From Micromonospora violae (lineage in GTDB: Bacteria; Actinomycetota; Actinomycetes; Mycobacteriales; Micromonosporaceae), in contig NZ_SHKK01000001.1 of NCBI RefSeq assembly GCF_004217135.1, positions 6,386,001-6,450,000 of the forward strand: a stretch of 64,000 nt of DNA, read 5' to 3'. This document shows positions 16,188 through 24,215 of the stretch, piece by piece. Under the pieces are notes generated by a model that was not told the DNA's origin, ran no database searches, and worked only from the letters and a program-made list of their open reading frames with translations. Positions within the stretch are counted from its first letter, which is position 1, and each line of letters starts with the position of its first letter. The position numbers and the translations under genes were made by a program.

Positions 16188-16457
16188 CTACGTCGATCGC
16201 CGGACGGGGTGCAGGCCGGCTAGCTGAACGAAGATCTCCCGCTTGTCGACGGCGTTGCCCCGGGCGTCGAGCTGGTAGCCCGTCACCCACGCCCAGCCCC
16301 GATAGGTCGGCTTCGGGCACACCGAGATCACCCGAAACATGAACCGCTGCCGCCGGAACTGCACCGAAGCTTCGCGGTCGATCCACAGCTCCTCGCCAGG
16401 CTTGGGTGAGCGGGGCTGCGGCGTGGCCCACGTATGGCCGTGCGGCTCGACAGGCAC
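16188..16457 (-). CDS. Small AICE protein, unknown function
   Basis: An 89-residue protein with a hydrophilic, Pro-rich start and a beta-rich core (GEELWIDREASVQFRRQRFMFRVISV, WAWVTGYQLD, KREIFVQLAGL). GTG 16457 follows a strong GGAAGGGA site. No family is recognised; short proteins with this W-V-x-G-Y-x-L-D pattern recur near the right end of AICEs. It is divergent from the small GntR gene and shares its control region. Confidence 0.6.
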   Translation of the reverse strand: MPVEPHGHTWATPQPRSPKPGEELWIDREASVQFRRQRFMFRVISVCPKPTYRGWAWVTGYQLDARGNAVDKREIFVQLAGLHPVRRST

Positions 16458-16593
16458 GGGCGTCCCTTCCTGCTCGGAGGTTGCCCTGCCCGGCCGAGTC
16501 GAAGGAGCCCAACCGGGCAGGGGTACCGCCGCACCGGGGCGAGACGTCTCTACGGCCAGCACAGCGGGTTATCCGCACCGTACCAATCGTGGT

Positions 16594-16615
16594 CTACCTA
16601 CGTCTAGCTACGTAG
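16594..16615. promoter_or_regulatory. Repeated CTACGT operator-like site
   Basis: CTACGT occurs at 16598-16603 and again at 16608-16613, the second inside the palindrome CTACGTAG (16608-16615). The site is about 43 bp before the small GntR gene and upstream of the divergent 16188 gene, so it is a candidate operator. Confidence 0.45.
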
Positions 16616-16657
16616 AAGGTCGATGGCGCAAGTGTGGAGACTTCTAGCGTCAGGCGT

Positions 16658-16915
16658 ATGGAGTTCGACCCGGACGCGCACATCGACCACGGCGCACCGC
16701 TGCCGCCCTACCGCCAACTGGCCGGCATCCTCGCGGCCCGGGTTCAGCGCGGAGACTGGCAACCCAACCGGGCGGTCCCTTCGGAGGCGCATTTGGTGCA
16801 GGAGTACGGCGTCGCCCGTGCGACCGTGCGACGCGCGATCGCCGTGCTGGTTGATCAGGGTGTGCTGTTCGTGGTGCCGCAAAGAGGCACGTTCGTCAGC
16901 CCGAAGGCCCAATAG
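16658..16915 (+). CDS. Small GntR-family regulator (winged helix only)
   Basis: An 85-residue protein made almost only of a GntR winged helix: PPYRQLAGILAARVQRGDW, PSEAHLVQEYGVARATVRRA, DQGVLFVVPQRGTFV. There is no effector domain, as in several AICE and plasmid regulators of replication or transfer (KorSA-like). ATG 16658 starts at the conserved MEFDP; a GTG at 16634 is in frame. It lies immediately before the right arm site and att core, so it could sense or control excision. Confidence 0.8.
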   Translation: MEFDPDAHIDHGAPLPPYRQLAGILAARVQRGDWQPNRAVPSEAHLVQEYGVARATVRRAIAVLVDQGVLFVVPQRGTFVSPKAQ

Positions 16916-16941
16916 CCTTCGATGCCCCTTCATGATCATCA

Positions 16942-16959
16942 AGTACAGATCCAGTACAA
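16942..16959. repeat. Putative integrase arm-type site, right copy
   Basis: AGTACAGATCCAGTACAA, preceded by TGATCATCA, matches the left copy at 2331-2348 in spacing, orientation and flanks. It lies about 110 bp before the right att core. Confidence 0.6.
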
Positions 16960-17068
16960 CTGAGGCTGGAAACGGGCGTAAAACGTCGAGAGTCGCTGGA
17001 GGTTCCGATGCTGGTCAGGGGCCGGATCTGCCCGTTTACGGATGATCTCTACCCGACCCACGGCGTTT

Positions 17069-17094
17069 GGGGTTCAAATCCCCTCAGCTCCACC
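17069..17094. other. Right attachment site (attR core)
   Basis: Exact 26-bp copy of the 3' end of tRNA-Ala. The sequence before it does not form a D-arm or anticodon arm, so this is not a second tRNA gene. Confidence 0.92.
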
Positions 17095-17157
17095 AGCACG
17101 ATGTTCTACCTGGGGAAACCCGCCGACCAAGATCGGCGGGCACGGATCCGGCACAAA

Positions 17158-17325
17158 TCAGTGAGAATCCAGGGCCTTCGGGCCCTGTTTTCGTTTGGCG
17201 CTGGCGTCGCGGAGAGCACCGCTGATGATGTTGCGGCGGCGGTCCTTCTTCGGCCACCAGTGGACGTAGGTGTCCAGCGTGATCCGCGGGCTGGAGTGCC
17301 GCAGCGAGTGGAAGGTGCCCTCATG
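17158..17325 (-). pseudogene. Internally deleted integrase C-terminus, remnant of an earlier element
   Basis: The minus strand encodes TFHSLRHSSPRITLDTYVHW and then WPKKDRRRNIISGALRDA, matching residues 346-399 of the resident integrase. A stretch of 22 residues between the two LRH motifs is missing, probably by recombination between short repeats. The N-terminal 345 residues are absent. It stands in the same place and orientation to the att core as int does to attL, so it marks an older insertion at the same tRNA. The real C-terminus is lost into unrelated sequence. Confidence 0.85.
17170..17196 (+). terminator. Rho-independent terminator
   Basis: A 7-bp stem (CAGGGCC, loop TTCG, GGCCCTG) is followed by TTTTCGTTT on the plus strand, a rare canonical form in this GC-rich genome. 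It lies inside the integrase remnant. A second hairpin (CCCGCCGA/TCGGCGGG) lies at about 17125-17146. Confidence 0.75.
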
Positions 17326-17400
17326 GCAGGGCCTGGTCGTCACACCGCGTCACCGGATACCGGGTTGCCTGCTCCCCGCGCCTGCGACACCCTTCACCGC

Positions 17401-17895
17401 ATGATCGAGATGCGTGTGCTCAGCGAGGACGACTGGAAGATGTGGCGAGAGCTGCGACTCGCTGCGCTGGCGGAGGCGGCGTACGCGTTCGGTTCCCAGT
17501 TGGCGGACTGGCAGGGCGAGGGTGACCGTGAGGAACGCTGGCGCGGACGGCTGGCCATCCCCGGCTCGTACAACATCATGGCGATGCTCGATGGGCGGCC
17601 CGCCGGGATGGCCAGCGGCGTGCCGACCGATCAGGACGGCGTCGTCAAGCTGATCTCGATGTACGTAGCGCCGGTGGGGCGTGGCCGGAGCGTGGGCGAT
17701 CACCTTGTGCGGGCGGTCGAGCAGTGGGCTCGGCTGGTGGGCGCGGAGACGCTGCGCCTAACCGTGGTGGAGGGCAACAAGAACGCCTGGGCGCTCTACC
17801 AGCGGAGCGGCTTCCGTGACACCGGTGAGCTAGGCGACCTCATGCCCGACGGCGTGCGTCGCGAGCACACATTGGCCAAGAGTCTCGTGGCTTAG
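17401..17895 (+). CDS. GNAT-family N-acetyltransferase
   Basis: A 164-residue acetyltransferase with the acetyl-CoA loop MYVAPVGRGRSVGDHLV (about 87-103) and the C-terminal TVVEGNKNAWALYQRSGF signature. The substrate is unknown; the size fits small-molecule or antibiotic-type GNATs. ATG 17401 starts at the conserved MIEMRVLSEDDW; the longer open frame runs back through the integrase scar and is not credible. It is the first intact gene outside the element. Confidence 0.85.
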   Translation: MIEMRVLSEDDWKMWRELRLAALAEAAYAFGSQLADWQGEGDREERWRGRLAIPGSYNIMAMLDGRPAGMASGVPTDQDGVVKLISMYVAPVGRGRSVGDHLVRAVEQWARLVGAETLRLTVVEGNKNAWALYQRSGFRDTGELGDLMPDGVRREHTLAKSLVA

Positions 17896-18048
17896 TGGTC
17901 GGCCGCCGACGATGTTCCTCGTCGATCAGCGTGCCGCCGCATATCGAACGCCACAGGCCCGCGAACCGAACATCGCCGAGCCGCAGATCGAAAGCGAACC
18001 GGCGCGCAGCGGTTGCGCATGGTGGTCCAGTCGACAGGTTGGGACTGG

Positions 18049-18771
18049 TCAGGAGAAGCGTTCGGTCGTCACGGGTATCAGGCCGTACTGGCGTAGGACG
18101 GTGGTCAGATCGACCAGCGTCGAGCCCACCACTTCGGTGGCGGCGCCGCTCAGCAGAACTGTCACGTCGAGGCACCAGGCGAGGTGGTGGCCGACTCGCC
18201 GCAGGTCCCAGGTGATCTGGTCCGCGCCTTCGTCGAGACGGCCGCTCGCGGCGGCGGTGCTCGTGCCGCCCGCCGGTGTCCGCCAGGCCGTCCGGAGGCT
18301 CGCCACCTGCTCGGCGCGGAGGTCCTTGGCGAAGAGGACGCGGTACACCCGCCGCTCGTGGAAGCCGGCCGGGGGTTGTGCGGGGCCGAGCCGCAGCGGC
18401 GGGGCGGTGGCGATCGGTTGGTGGTCGACGAAGTGCGTACGGAGCACCGGCTCGTCGGGCAGGTGCCCGCCGCCGAGCGCCCGGTAGACGTCCTCGGCCT
18501 CCCGGCGCGAGGTGGGGAACACCCGGGCCAGCACGTCGGGGTCGGTGCGTACACCGCGACTCAGCGCGGCGGAACTCCACCAGCCGTCCTGCGGGGTCCA
18601 GCCGGCGCTGTCCAGACCCGTCGTGGTGAAGTCGGGGTGGCGGGTGAACTCCTCGACGAGCAGACCCTCCACAGTGGCAGCCGGGTCGGGGGCGCCCACC
18701 AGGTAGTAGTCCAGGCGCGGTCCCGCGTCGGGCGCGAGCACGGGCACAGCGGGCAACGGGTCGGTCGTCAT
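18049..18771 (-). CDS. Conserved hypothetical protein
   Basis: A 240-residue soluble protein without recognised motifs. It has an acidic, Pro/Ala-rich start, a central region of basic and aromatic residues (TRHPDFTTTGLDSAGW, RREAEDVYRALGG) and a final hydrophobic stretch (HHLAWCLDVTVLL, TEVVGSTLVDLTTVLRQYGLIPVT). No signal peptide or membrane helix is seen. It is divergent from the Gfo/Idh/MocA gene at 18841, 69 bp away. No function is proposed. Confidence 0.7.
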   Translation of the reverse strand: MTTDPLPAVPVLAPDAGPRLDYYLVGAPDPAATVEGLLVEEFTRHPDFTTTGLDSAGWTPQDGWWSSAALSRGVRTDPDVLARVFPTSRREAEDVYRALGGGHLPDEPVLRTHFVDHQPIATAPPLRLGPAQPPAGFHERRVYRVLFAKDLRAEQVASLRTAWRTPAGGTSTAAASGRLDEGADQITWDLRRVGHHLAWCLDVTVLLSGAATEVVGSTLVDLTTVLRQYGLIPVTTERFS

Positions 18772-18840
18772 CGCCGCAACCGTAGCGAACGGGACGGCCC
18801 GGAAACGGTTAGCATCCGGGCCTCTACGTGAGGAGCCCAG

Positions 18841-19926
18841 ATGACTTCGGTGACCCAGACCCGGTTCGGCATCGTCGGAAGCGGCTGGCGGGGTGAGTTC
18901 TTCCTCCGCCTGGCCCGGCTGCTCCCCGAACGGTTCCGGGTGACCGGCGTGGTGACGCGTACCGAATCCCGGGGAGACGCGGTGACGGCCGACTGGGGTG
19001 TGCGGACCTTCCGCACGACGGCGGAGCTGCTCGCCCACGAGCGGCCGGACTTCGTCATCGTGTCGGTGCCGTGGCCGGTGACACCCGAGGTGACCCGGGA
19101 GTTGGTCGCGGCGGGCGTACCGGTGCTCGCCGAGACGCCGCCCGCCGCTGACCTGGCGGGTCTGCGTTCGCTCTGGGCCGACGTCGGCGACAGCGGTCTG
19201 GTCCAGGTCGCCGAGCAGTACCTGCTGATGCCCGGGCACGCGGCGCGGCTTTCCCTGGTCCGGGCCGGGGTGCTCGGCGAGCCGACGTCGGTCCAGATCT
19301 CGTCGACCCACCTGTACCACGCGGTCTCGCTGATCCGTGGCCTGCTCGGCGTCGGCCATGAGAGCGCCGAGGTCAACGCCCGTGCCTTCGTCGCGCCGCT
19401 GGCCAACCCGCTCTCGCCGGCGGGCTGGAGCGGCGACGACACCCCGCAGCAGCTCTCCACCACCCTCGCGACGATCGACTTCGGTGGGCGGATGGGGTTG
19501 TACGACTTCACCGACAACCAGTGGTGGAACCCGCTGCGTACCCGCCGGTTGGTGGTGCGGGGCTCGCGCGGTGAGCTGGTGGACGACCGGGTCGTCCGGC
19601 TGGTCGACCCGACCACGCCGGTGGAGTCATTCCTCGTGCGACGCCAGACCGGTCTCGACCTCAACCTGGAGGGGCTGGACCTGAAGCAAATCAGCTTCGA
19701 CGGCGACGTGGTGTACCGCAATCCGTTCGTCGGCAGCGGGATGTCCGACGACGACATCGCGGTGGCCGACATCGTCGCCCGCGCCGGGGCGTGGGCGCGG
19801 GACGAGGGACCCGCGCCCTACCCCCTCGCCGAAGCCTGCCAGGACCACCTGATCAGCGTCGCCATCGAAGAATCGGTACGCACCGGCCGGCCAGTCGTCA
19901 CCACCACCGAGGCGTGGGGGCGGTAA
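18841..19926 (+). CDS. Gfo/Idh/MocA-family oxidoreductase
   Basis: A 361-residue NAD(P)-dependent dehydrogenase. The Rossmann fold starts with FGIVGSGWRGEFFLRLARLL (GxGxxG-like), followed by the VIVSVPWPVTPEVTRELVAAGVPVLAETP segment, where the usual EKP becomes ETP. The catalytic-domain part has VAEQYLLMPGHAAR and LYHAVSLIRGLLG. Family members oxidise sugars, inositols or related polyols; the substrate is not clear. A 33-bp gap separates it from the ferritin-like gene, suggesting one transcript. Confidence 0.88.
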   Translation: MTSVTQTRFGIVGSGWRGEFFLRLARLLPERFRVTGVVTRTESRGDAVTADWGVRTFRTTAELLAHERPDFVIVSVPWPVTPEVTRELVAAGVPVLAETPPAADLAGLRSLWADVGDSGLVQVAEQYLLMPGHAARLSLVRAGVLGEPTSVQISSTHLYHAVSLIRGLLGVGHESAEVNARAFVAPLANPLSPAGWSGDDTPQQLSTTLATIDFGGRMGLYDFTDNQWWNPLRTRRLVVRGSRGELVDDRVVRLVDPTTPVESFLVRRQTGLDLNLEGLDLKQISFDGDVVYRNPFVGSGMSDDDIAVADIVARAGAWARDEGPAPYPLAEACQDHLISVAIEESVRTGRPVVTTTEAWGR

Positions 19927-19959
19927 CCGCACGATCGTGGCAGAAACGGGGGAAGCGAG

Positions 19960-21240
19960 ATGGGTTTCGAGACATGGGTACGTGAGTTCACCGCGAACGC
20001 CGAGCGTCGGAGCGAGGAACCGGAACCGCAGTGGAGTGCGGCGAGTCCACTGCCGGGCGCGCTGATCCGCAGTTTGCAGAGGTTCCAGGCCGGTGAGGAC
20101 GGTGATGGCGCGAACCTGATCCGCAAGAGCGTCGACGCGGGCGACGCGACCTACCTGGCGGCGGTTCGACTGTTCGTCGCCGAGGAGCAGAACCACGCCC
20201 GTCTCCTCAAGCAACTGCTGCTCAGCACGGGCGAGGCTGTCATCGAAGGGCACTGGACCGACCGGGTGTTCGTGGCGGTCCGGCGGGCCCTGGGGTTGCG
20301 ACTGGAACTGATGACGCTGATGGTCGCCGAGGTGGTCGCCCTGCGCTACTACCGGGTCGTACGCGACGGCACGGCCGATCCACTGCTCACTGACGTGGCT
20401 GCCCGCATCCTGGTCGACGAGCAGACGCACGTGCCCTTCCACACCCAGCGGTTACGCGAGGGATGGGAGGGGCGCAGTCGACCGGTACGGGCCGCGGTGG
20501 CGGCGGGGTGGTGGGTGCTGCTGCTCGGCGCTGTGGCGGTGGTCGCGTACGGGCACGGTGCCGCGTTGCGTCTGCTCGGGGTGGGCCGGCTGCGGTTCAT
20601 CGGGGATACCGCGACGCTGTTCCGGGGAGTCGTACGGGAGGTGCTGTTCGCCCCGGCCGAAGGTGTTCGCCCAGCCACTCCGACGGTCGAGGCTGAGCGG
20701 CCGGCGGCACTGTCGATGCTTCGACGGCCCAGCCGTCGGCTCCGCCGCTGGGCGGTGATCGGGCTGGTGGTCGTCGGGCTGGCGGTCGCGCTCTACCCGC
20801 CCGCCCACTTCTGGGGTCCACGGCCCTACCGGCACCCGGACGGGTTGTTCGGTGTGACCCGGGGTGACTTCGAGGACGACATCCTGCCGCACTACCAGGT
20901 CAGCCTGCCGTGTGACGTGGACGGCCTGCGGTACAGCAACGCCGAGGACGTGACCGGGCCGATGGGTGAGCTGTACCTGTACTTCACCACGTCGCAGGGG
21001 TGCCTGGACCGGATCCTCGAGGGCTGGGCGGCCGTGCCGGCGGAGCCACCGACGATGGCACCGACGGACGCGGGGTTTCCGCTTCGCGCCGCGACCATTC
21101 CGGACACCATCGGGTGGCGCTTCGACGCGCCGTCGTATCAGGTCTACCGGCGCGAGGGGGACGTGGTGACCGGGAACGTGGTGGCGGTACGCGACGGTAA
21201 GCGGCTCACGGTGTACCTGCTGGCCCGCTACGCCTGGTGA
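19960..21240 (+). CDS. Ferritin-like domain fused to a membrane-anchored outer domain
   Basis: A 426-residue protein with three parts. Residues about 50-165 form a ferritin-like four-helix domain with diiron-type motifs (VAEEQNHARLLKQLL near 75-89; VDEQTHVPFHTQRL near 151-164). A transmembrane helix follows (about 176-196), then a loop and another helix (WAVIGLVVVGLAVALYP, about 265-282). The last 140 residues are an outer domain with two Cys (SLPCDVDG, TTSQGCLD) that could form a disulfide. It starts at ATG 19960 after GGGGGAAGCGAG. An oxygen or metal chemistry role is inferred from the diiron ligands only. Confidence 0.7.
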   Translation: MGFETWVREFTANAERRSEEPEPQWSAASPLPGALIRSLQRFQAGEDGDGANLIRKSVDAGDATYLAAVRLFVAEEQNHARLLKQLLLSTGEAVIEGHWTDRVFVAVRRALGLRLELMTLMVAEVVALRYYRVVRDGTADPLLTDVAARILVDEQTHVPFHTQRLREGWEGRSRPVRAAVAAGWWVLLLGAVAVVAYGHGAALRLLGVGRLRFIGDTATLFRGVVREVLFAPAEGVRPATPTVEAERPAALSMLRRPSRRLRRWAVIGLVVVGLAVALYPPAHFWGPRPYRHPDGLFGVTRGDFEDDILPHYQVSLPCDVDGLRYSNAEDVTGPMGELYLYFTTSQGCLDRILEGWAAVPAEPPTMAPTDAGFPLRAATIPDTIGWRFDAPSYQVYRREGDVVTGNVVAVRDGKRLTVYLLARYAW

Positions 21241-21248
21241 CGACGCCG

Positions 21249-21287
21249 GGGCGCGGGGCTGACCCGGGTGGGGTCGGCCCCGCGCCC
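21249..21287. terminator. Bidirectional hairpin terminator
   Basis: Arms 21249-21264 and 21272-21287 pair over 16 bp with one G-T wobble. It lies between the convergent genes ending at 21240 and 21296. Confidence 0.75.
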
Positions 21288-21295
21288 TGGGACGG

Positions 21296-22060
21296 TCACG
21301 GCTTCCAGGAACCGGCGGTCTGGAACTGGTCCTGGTACTCCAACGCGCCCGAGGTGTTGTGGACGTCGAACACCACACTGCCGGTGCGTTTGGTGCCGGC
21401 GGTCAGGTCGTCGCTGGCCGCCATCGGCTTGCCGCAGCCGGAGAAGGCGCCACCGATCGCGGTGGTCTTGGTGCCGTCGGCGGCGACCCATTGGAAGAAG
21501 AGCGGGTTCGTCGACGCGGTCCCCTTGGTGACGGCCACCGTCACGTCGGCGATCACGTACACGCCCCCGCCGGGCTTCAGTCCGTGGGACTTGCAGGGTT
21601 TGGTGGCGCTGCTGAACTTCGTCACGGTGATCTCGACCGTGCCGGCGTCGCGGTCGATGACCAGGGTGTCGCCGGGCGACATGTCGCGGGTGTCATTGTT
21701 CACCGGTGACGGGGAAGCGGTGGTTCGGGCCTCGCCCACCGCAGTGGCGGCGCTCTTGGTGCCGATGACGACCGCCACGATGCCACCGGCGCTGGCGAGC
21801 AGGGTGAGGACGGCCGCGGTGACCGCGACGACCACTGCGGACCTCTTGGAGCGTTCTGTCCGCAGCGGGGGTGCCGCGATGATCGGGTAGCCCGGTCCGT
21901 CAGGTGCTCGATAGCCGCCGCCAGTGTCCGGGTGCCCATCCGCCGGGTACGCCGCCCCGGAGAACGGCGGCTGCGGTGTCGCCGCGAACGGACGGTTCGG
22001 CTGCTGCGGGTTCGGCTGCTGCGGGTCCTGCGATCTGGCGGAGGGCTGGGGGTGGGTCAC
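21296..22060 (-). CDS. Membrane-anchored DUF4352-like protein
   Basis: A 254-residue protein with a Pro/Gln/Gly-rich cytoplasmic start (about 1-65), one transmembrane helix (VVVAVTAAVLTLLASAGGIVAVVI, about 75-99) and an outer immunoglobulin-like beta domain (about 125-254) with conserved Cys pairs (KPCKSHG, GCGKPM). The pattern VEITVTKF...YVIADVTVAVTKG...FFQWVAADG...GAFSGCGKPM matches DUF4352 proteins, often surface lipoproteins or Ser/Thr-kinase-linked sensors. No catalytic role is seen. Confidence 0.72.
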   Translation of the reverse strand: MTHPQPSARSQDPQQPNPQQPNRPFAATPQPPFSGAAYPADGHPDTGGGYRAPDGPGYPIIAAPPLRTERSKRSAVVVAVTAAVLTLLASAGGIVAVVIGTKSAATAVGEARTTASPSPVNNDTRDMSPGDTLVIDRDAGTVEITVTKFSSATKPCKSHGLKPGGGVYVIADVTVAVTKGTASTNPLFFQWVAADGTKTTAIGGAFSGCGKPMAASDDLTAGTKRTGSVVFDVHNTSGALEYQDQFQTAGSWKP

Positions 22061-22263
22061 CGTACTCCTTGACGCTTCGGTACGTGCGGTGCGGGGAACT
22101 CTTCGACGTTACCGTGGGTCGCGCGGCGCCCGGCCGCCCCGCTGGCGGCGTCCCACCGTAGGCACCGCGACACCGCACCGACCAGCATGGACAGTGGTCG
22201 GGAGGGCACTGAACGTAGACGCATGTCGGTATTCCACTCATTGCTGTGAGTAACCAGGTGAGG

Positions 22264-22920
22264 TCAGCGCAGCGGCAGTACCGCGGCGGTGCGGACCAGC
22301 CCGTCGGCGATCACGAAGCGGCCGGTGATCGATGCCGGCGGGTCGGCCACCCCCGCCGCGTCCACCCGGGCCGGCGCGATCCGCGCGGTGAACGTGCCGG
22401 TCTCCGGATCGACGTCGAGTCGGGCGTCGTGGAAGTCCAACCAACTGCCGACGACCGGATACCACACCTTGTAGACGGTCTCCTTCGCACTGAACAGCAC
22501 CACCGGCCAGTAGGCGCCGTGGGGCAATCGCGCGCAGGCGGCCTCCTCCTCGGGCAGCAGCACGAGTCTGCGTACCCCCGGATTGACCTCGCGGTGCTGC
22601 TCGGCATCCATTCCGACGGACCGGATGTCGGTGGTGTGCGCGGCGGCGGCGGCGCAGTAGCCGGCGGTGTGGGTGATGCTGCCGACCACCCCGGCCGGCC
22701 AGACCGGCGCGCGGTCCGCGGCGGCGGGAACGGCGGTCGTCGGTAGGCCGAGGTCGCGTAGTGCCCGGCGGGCGCACATCCTGCCGGCGGCAAAGTCCCG
22801 TCGACGGGTCTGCACGGCCCGCTCGCCGAGACATGCCTGCTCAGCGGGGAGTAACTCGCCCGTCCAGTCCTCGGGGCCGGCGATGGCGACCGCGACCGTC
22901 GTCGGCAGCAGGTCACGCAT
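22264..22920 (-). CDS. Sfp/EntD-type 4'-phosphopantetheinyl transferase
   Basis: A 218-residue enzyme that transfers phosphopantetheine from CoA to carrier proteins of polyketide, nonribosomal peptide or siderophore synthesis. Motifs are complete: VGSITHT (about 79-85), GMDAEQ with the Mg-binding Asp/Glu (about 103-108) and FSAKETVYKVWYP (about 143-155). The RDFAAGRMCARRAL stretch near 40-53 is typical of the EntD branch. It stands alone, not in a biosynthetic cluster, so it may serve several pathways in the cell. Confidence 0.92.
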   Translation of the reverse strand: MRDLLPTTVAVAIAGPEDWTGELLPAEQACLGERAVQTRRRDFAAGRMCARRALRDLGLPTTAVPAAADRAPVWPAGVVGSITHTAGYCAAAAAHTTDIRSVGMDAEQHREVNPGVRRLVLLPEEEAACARLPHGAYWPVVLFSAKETVYKVWYPVVGSWLDFHDARLDVDPETGTFTARIAPARVDAAGVADPPASITGRFVIADGLVRTAAVLPLR

Positions 22921-23118
22921 CCCGGTGGCCTACTGGTCGGTAGGAATGGCGCATCAGGTCAACCGTCAACTTTCCGACTCCCACGAGCGCCCAAGGTACC
23001 GCAAAGATGTAACACCGGAGGGACGCGCAGCGCCCTCTCTGATGGCTCCGGGGGGACCACCGTCAATGCTGGCCGGCATGGCAGCCGCCAGCCCCGTGGA
23101 CATCTGGAAGGACGTGCG

Positions 23119-23388
23119 ATGACCGATGGTGCGGAACGGCCGGGGGCGCGGGCGGATGATCACGCCCCGAAAACCCCCTGCTGGAGCTGCGGCTCCTGCG
23201 GTGACGAGTGGCCGTGTGCGACGAAGCGCACCCGGCTGCTGGCGGAGTACGGGGGTGATCGCGCCATGCTCAGCGTTTATCTGGGCTCCTGCCTCGCCGC
23301 TGCCACGGAGGATCTGCGCACCGCACCGGTGATGTCGCTCCAGGACCGGTTCATCGGCTGGTTGCCGCGCGGCTCCCGGCGTAGCTGA
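23119..23388 (+). CDS. Small cysteine-rich protein, unknown function
   Basis: An 89-residue protein with a Cys cluster CWSCGSCGDEWPCATKR (about 21-37) that could bind zinc or iron, followed by a helical region (RLLAEYGGDRAMLSVYLGSCLAAATEDL). ATG 23119 fits with an acidic start. Similar short proteins are found in related actinomycetes, but no function is known to me. Confidence 0.65.
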   Translation: MTDGAERPGARADDHAPKTPCWSCGSCGDEWPCATKRTRLLAEYGGDRAMLSVYLGSCLAAATEDLRTAPVMSLQDRFIGWLPRGSRRS

Positions 23389-23428
23389 ACCGCTGGTGGC
23401 CCCACCGCCGGGCGGGGCCACCAGCGGT
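23389..23428. terminator. Bidirectional hairpin terminator
   Basis: A perfect 15-bp stem (23389-23403 with 23414-23428) between convergent genes ending at 23388 and 23433. Confidence 0.8.
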
Positions 23429-23432
23429 GCCG

Positions 23433-24215
23433 TCAGCGACGTCGGGGCCGCCGGGTCAGCGCGAAGCCGAACACGCCAGCCACCGCGGCGAGCGCGCCAC
23501 CGATGCCGGTCCAGACCCAACGCGAGCCGAGATCCGGCAACCAGTCCGTCAGCGAGTCGCTCTCGTCGTCGGCCTCCGCGTCCACCGGGGGTACGGCGTT
23601 GAGCACCGTGCCGGCCTTGGTGTTCGGCACCAGCGGGGCGGCCAACTCGCCGTCGTCAGCCGAAGCGCCCCGGTCGGCGACGGTGCCGACCAGCAGGTCG
23701 ACGTCGATCGGCGCACCCAGATCCGGCTCCGGCAGGTCGATCACGGACAACCGGATGACGTACGTGCCGGGCAGGGGATCGGCCGACCAGGGCTCCGCCC
23801 ACGGTCGTACCTCGCGCAGCGTGCAGCCCAGCGCCACTGTCGACGCCTTCGCGTCCACGGTCGGGGTCTGTGCCCCCGCCGTGCACGCCTGGCGTCGCCG
23901 GAGTCCGTCGAAGACGTCCACCGTCCAGGTGGAGGCCCCGCTGCGTACCTTCGGGAAGGCGACGGTGGCGTTGATCTCGTGCACCTGGCCGGCCGTCGCC
24001 GTGAACGACCAGTAGAGGTGGTCGCCGATCGAGGCGTCCACCCGTACCGGTTGTCCGGCGGTGATCGGGGTGGCGGTGAGGAACGACGTGCCGGCCCGGT
24101 TCACCGGCGTGGCACCGGGGGAGGGGGTCGGTGCGGCGACGGCAGCGGCGGGGAGCAGAGCGGCCCCGCCGGCGGCGAGCAGCGCCGCCATCGACCGGAA
24201 CAGCGCGGTACGCAT
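23433..24215 (-). CDS. Secreted membrane-anchored partner of the VWA protein
   Basis: A 260-residue exported protein: signal peptide (MRTALFRSMAALLAAGGAALLP... with AVAA before the mature end, about 1-28), an outer beta-rich domain (about 30-200) and a C-terminal transmembrane helix with a basic tail (WTGIGGALAAVAGVFGFALTRRPRRR). The domain reads like a prepeptidase/jelly-roll fold (GDHLYWSFTATAGQVHEINA), also present in the neighbouring VWA protein. ATG 24215 shares one base with the VWA stop (TGATG), so the two are translationally coupled. Probably a surface complex of unknown role. Confidence 0.75.
   Translation of the reverse strand: MRTALFRSMAALLAAGGAALLPAAAVAAPTPSPGATPVNRAGTSFLTATPITAGQPVRVDASIGDHLYWSFTATAGQVHEINATVAFPKVRSGASTWTVDVFDGLRRRQACTAGAQTPTVDAKASTVALGCTLREVRPWAEPWSADPLPGTYVIRLSVIDLPEPDLGAPIDVDLLVGTVADRGASADDGELAAPLVPNTKAGTVLNAVPPVDAEADDESDSLTDWLPDLGSRWVWTGIGGALAAVAGVFGFALTRRPRRR

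Larger units (their letters stand above)
2262..17094. mobile_element. Integrated actinomycete integrative and conjugative element (AICE, pSAM2 type)
   Basis: About 14.8 kb inserted at tRNA-Ala(CGC), bounded by a perfect 26-bp direct repeat of the tRNA 3' end (2262-2287 and 17069-17094). It carries the AICE hallmarks: tyrosine integrase next to the tRNA, small HTH excisionase, RepSA-like rolling-circle initiator, single FtsK/SpoIIIE-type TraB translocase and a DUF2637 spread-type protein. Order and orientation (traB, spd, rep, xis, int towards the tRNA) are typical. The accessory half holds a GntR-kinase pair, an IS110 copy, a HAD hydrolase and a pentapeptide-repeat protein. AICEs excise, replicate by rolling circle and transfer double-stranded DNA through TraB. 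All core genes look intact, so activity is plausible but untested. Confidence 0.92.

Noticed and set aside
17041..17094. Second alanine tRNA at the right end of the element
   Set aside because: Only the T-arm and 3' acceptor strand are present; D-arm, anticodon arm and 5' acceptor are missing. It is the att duplicate.
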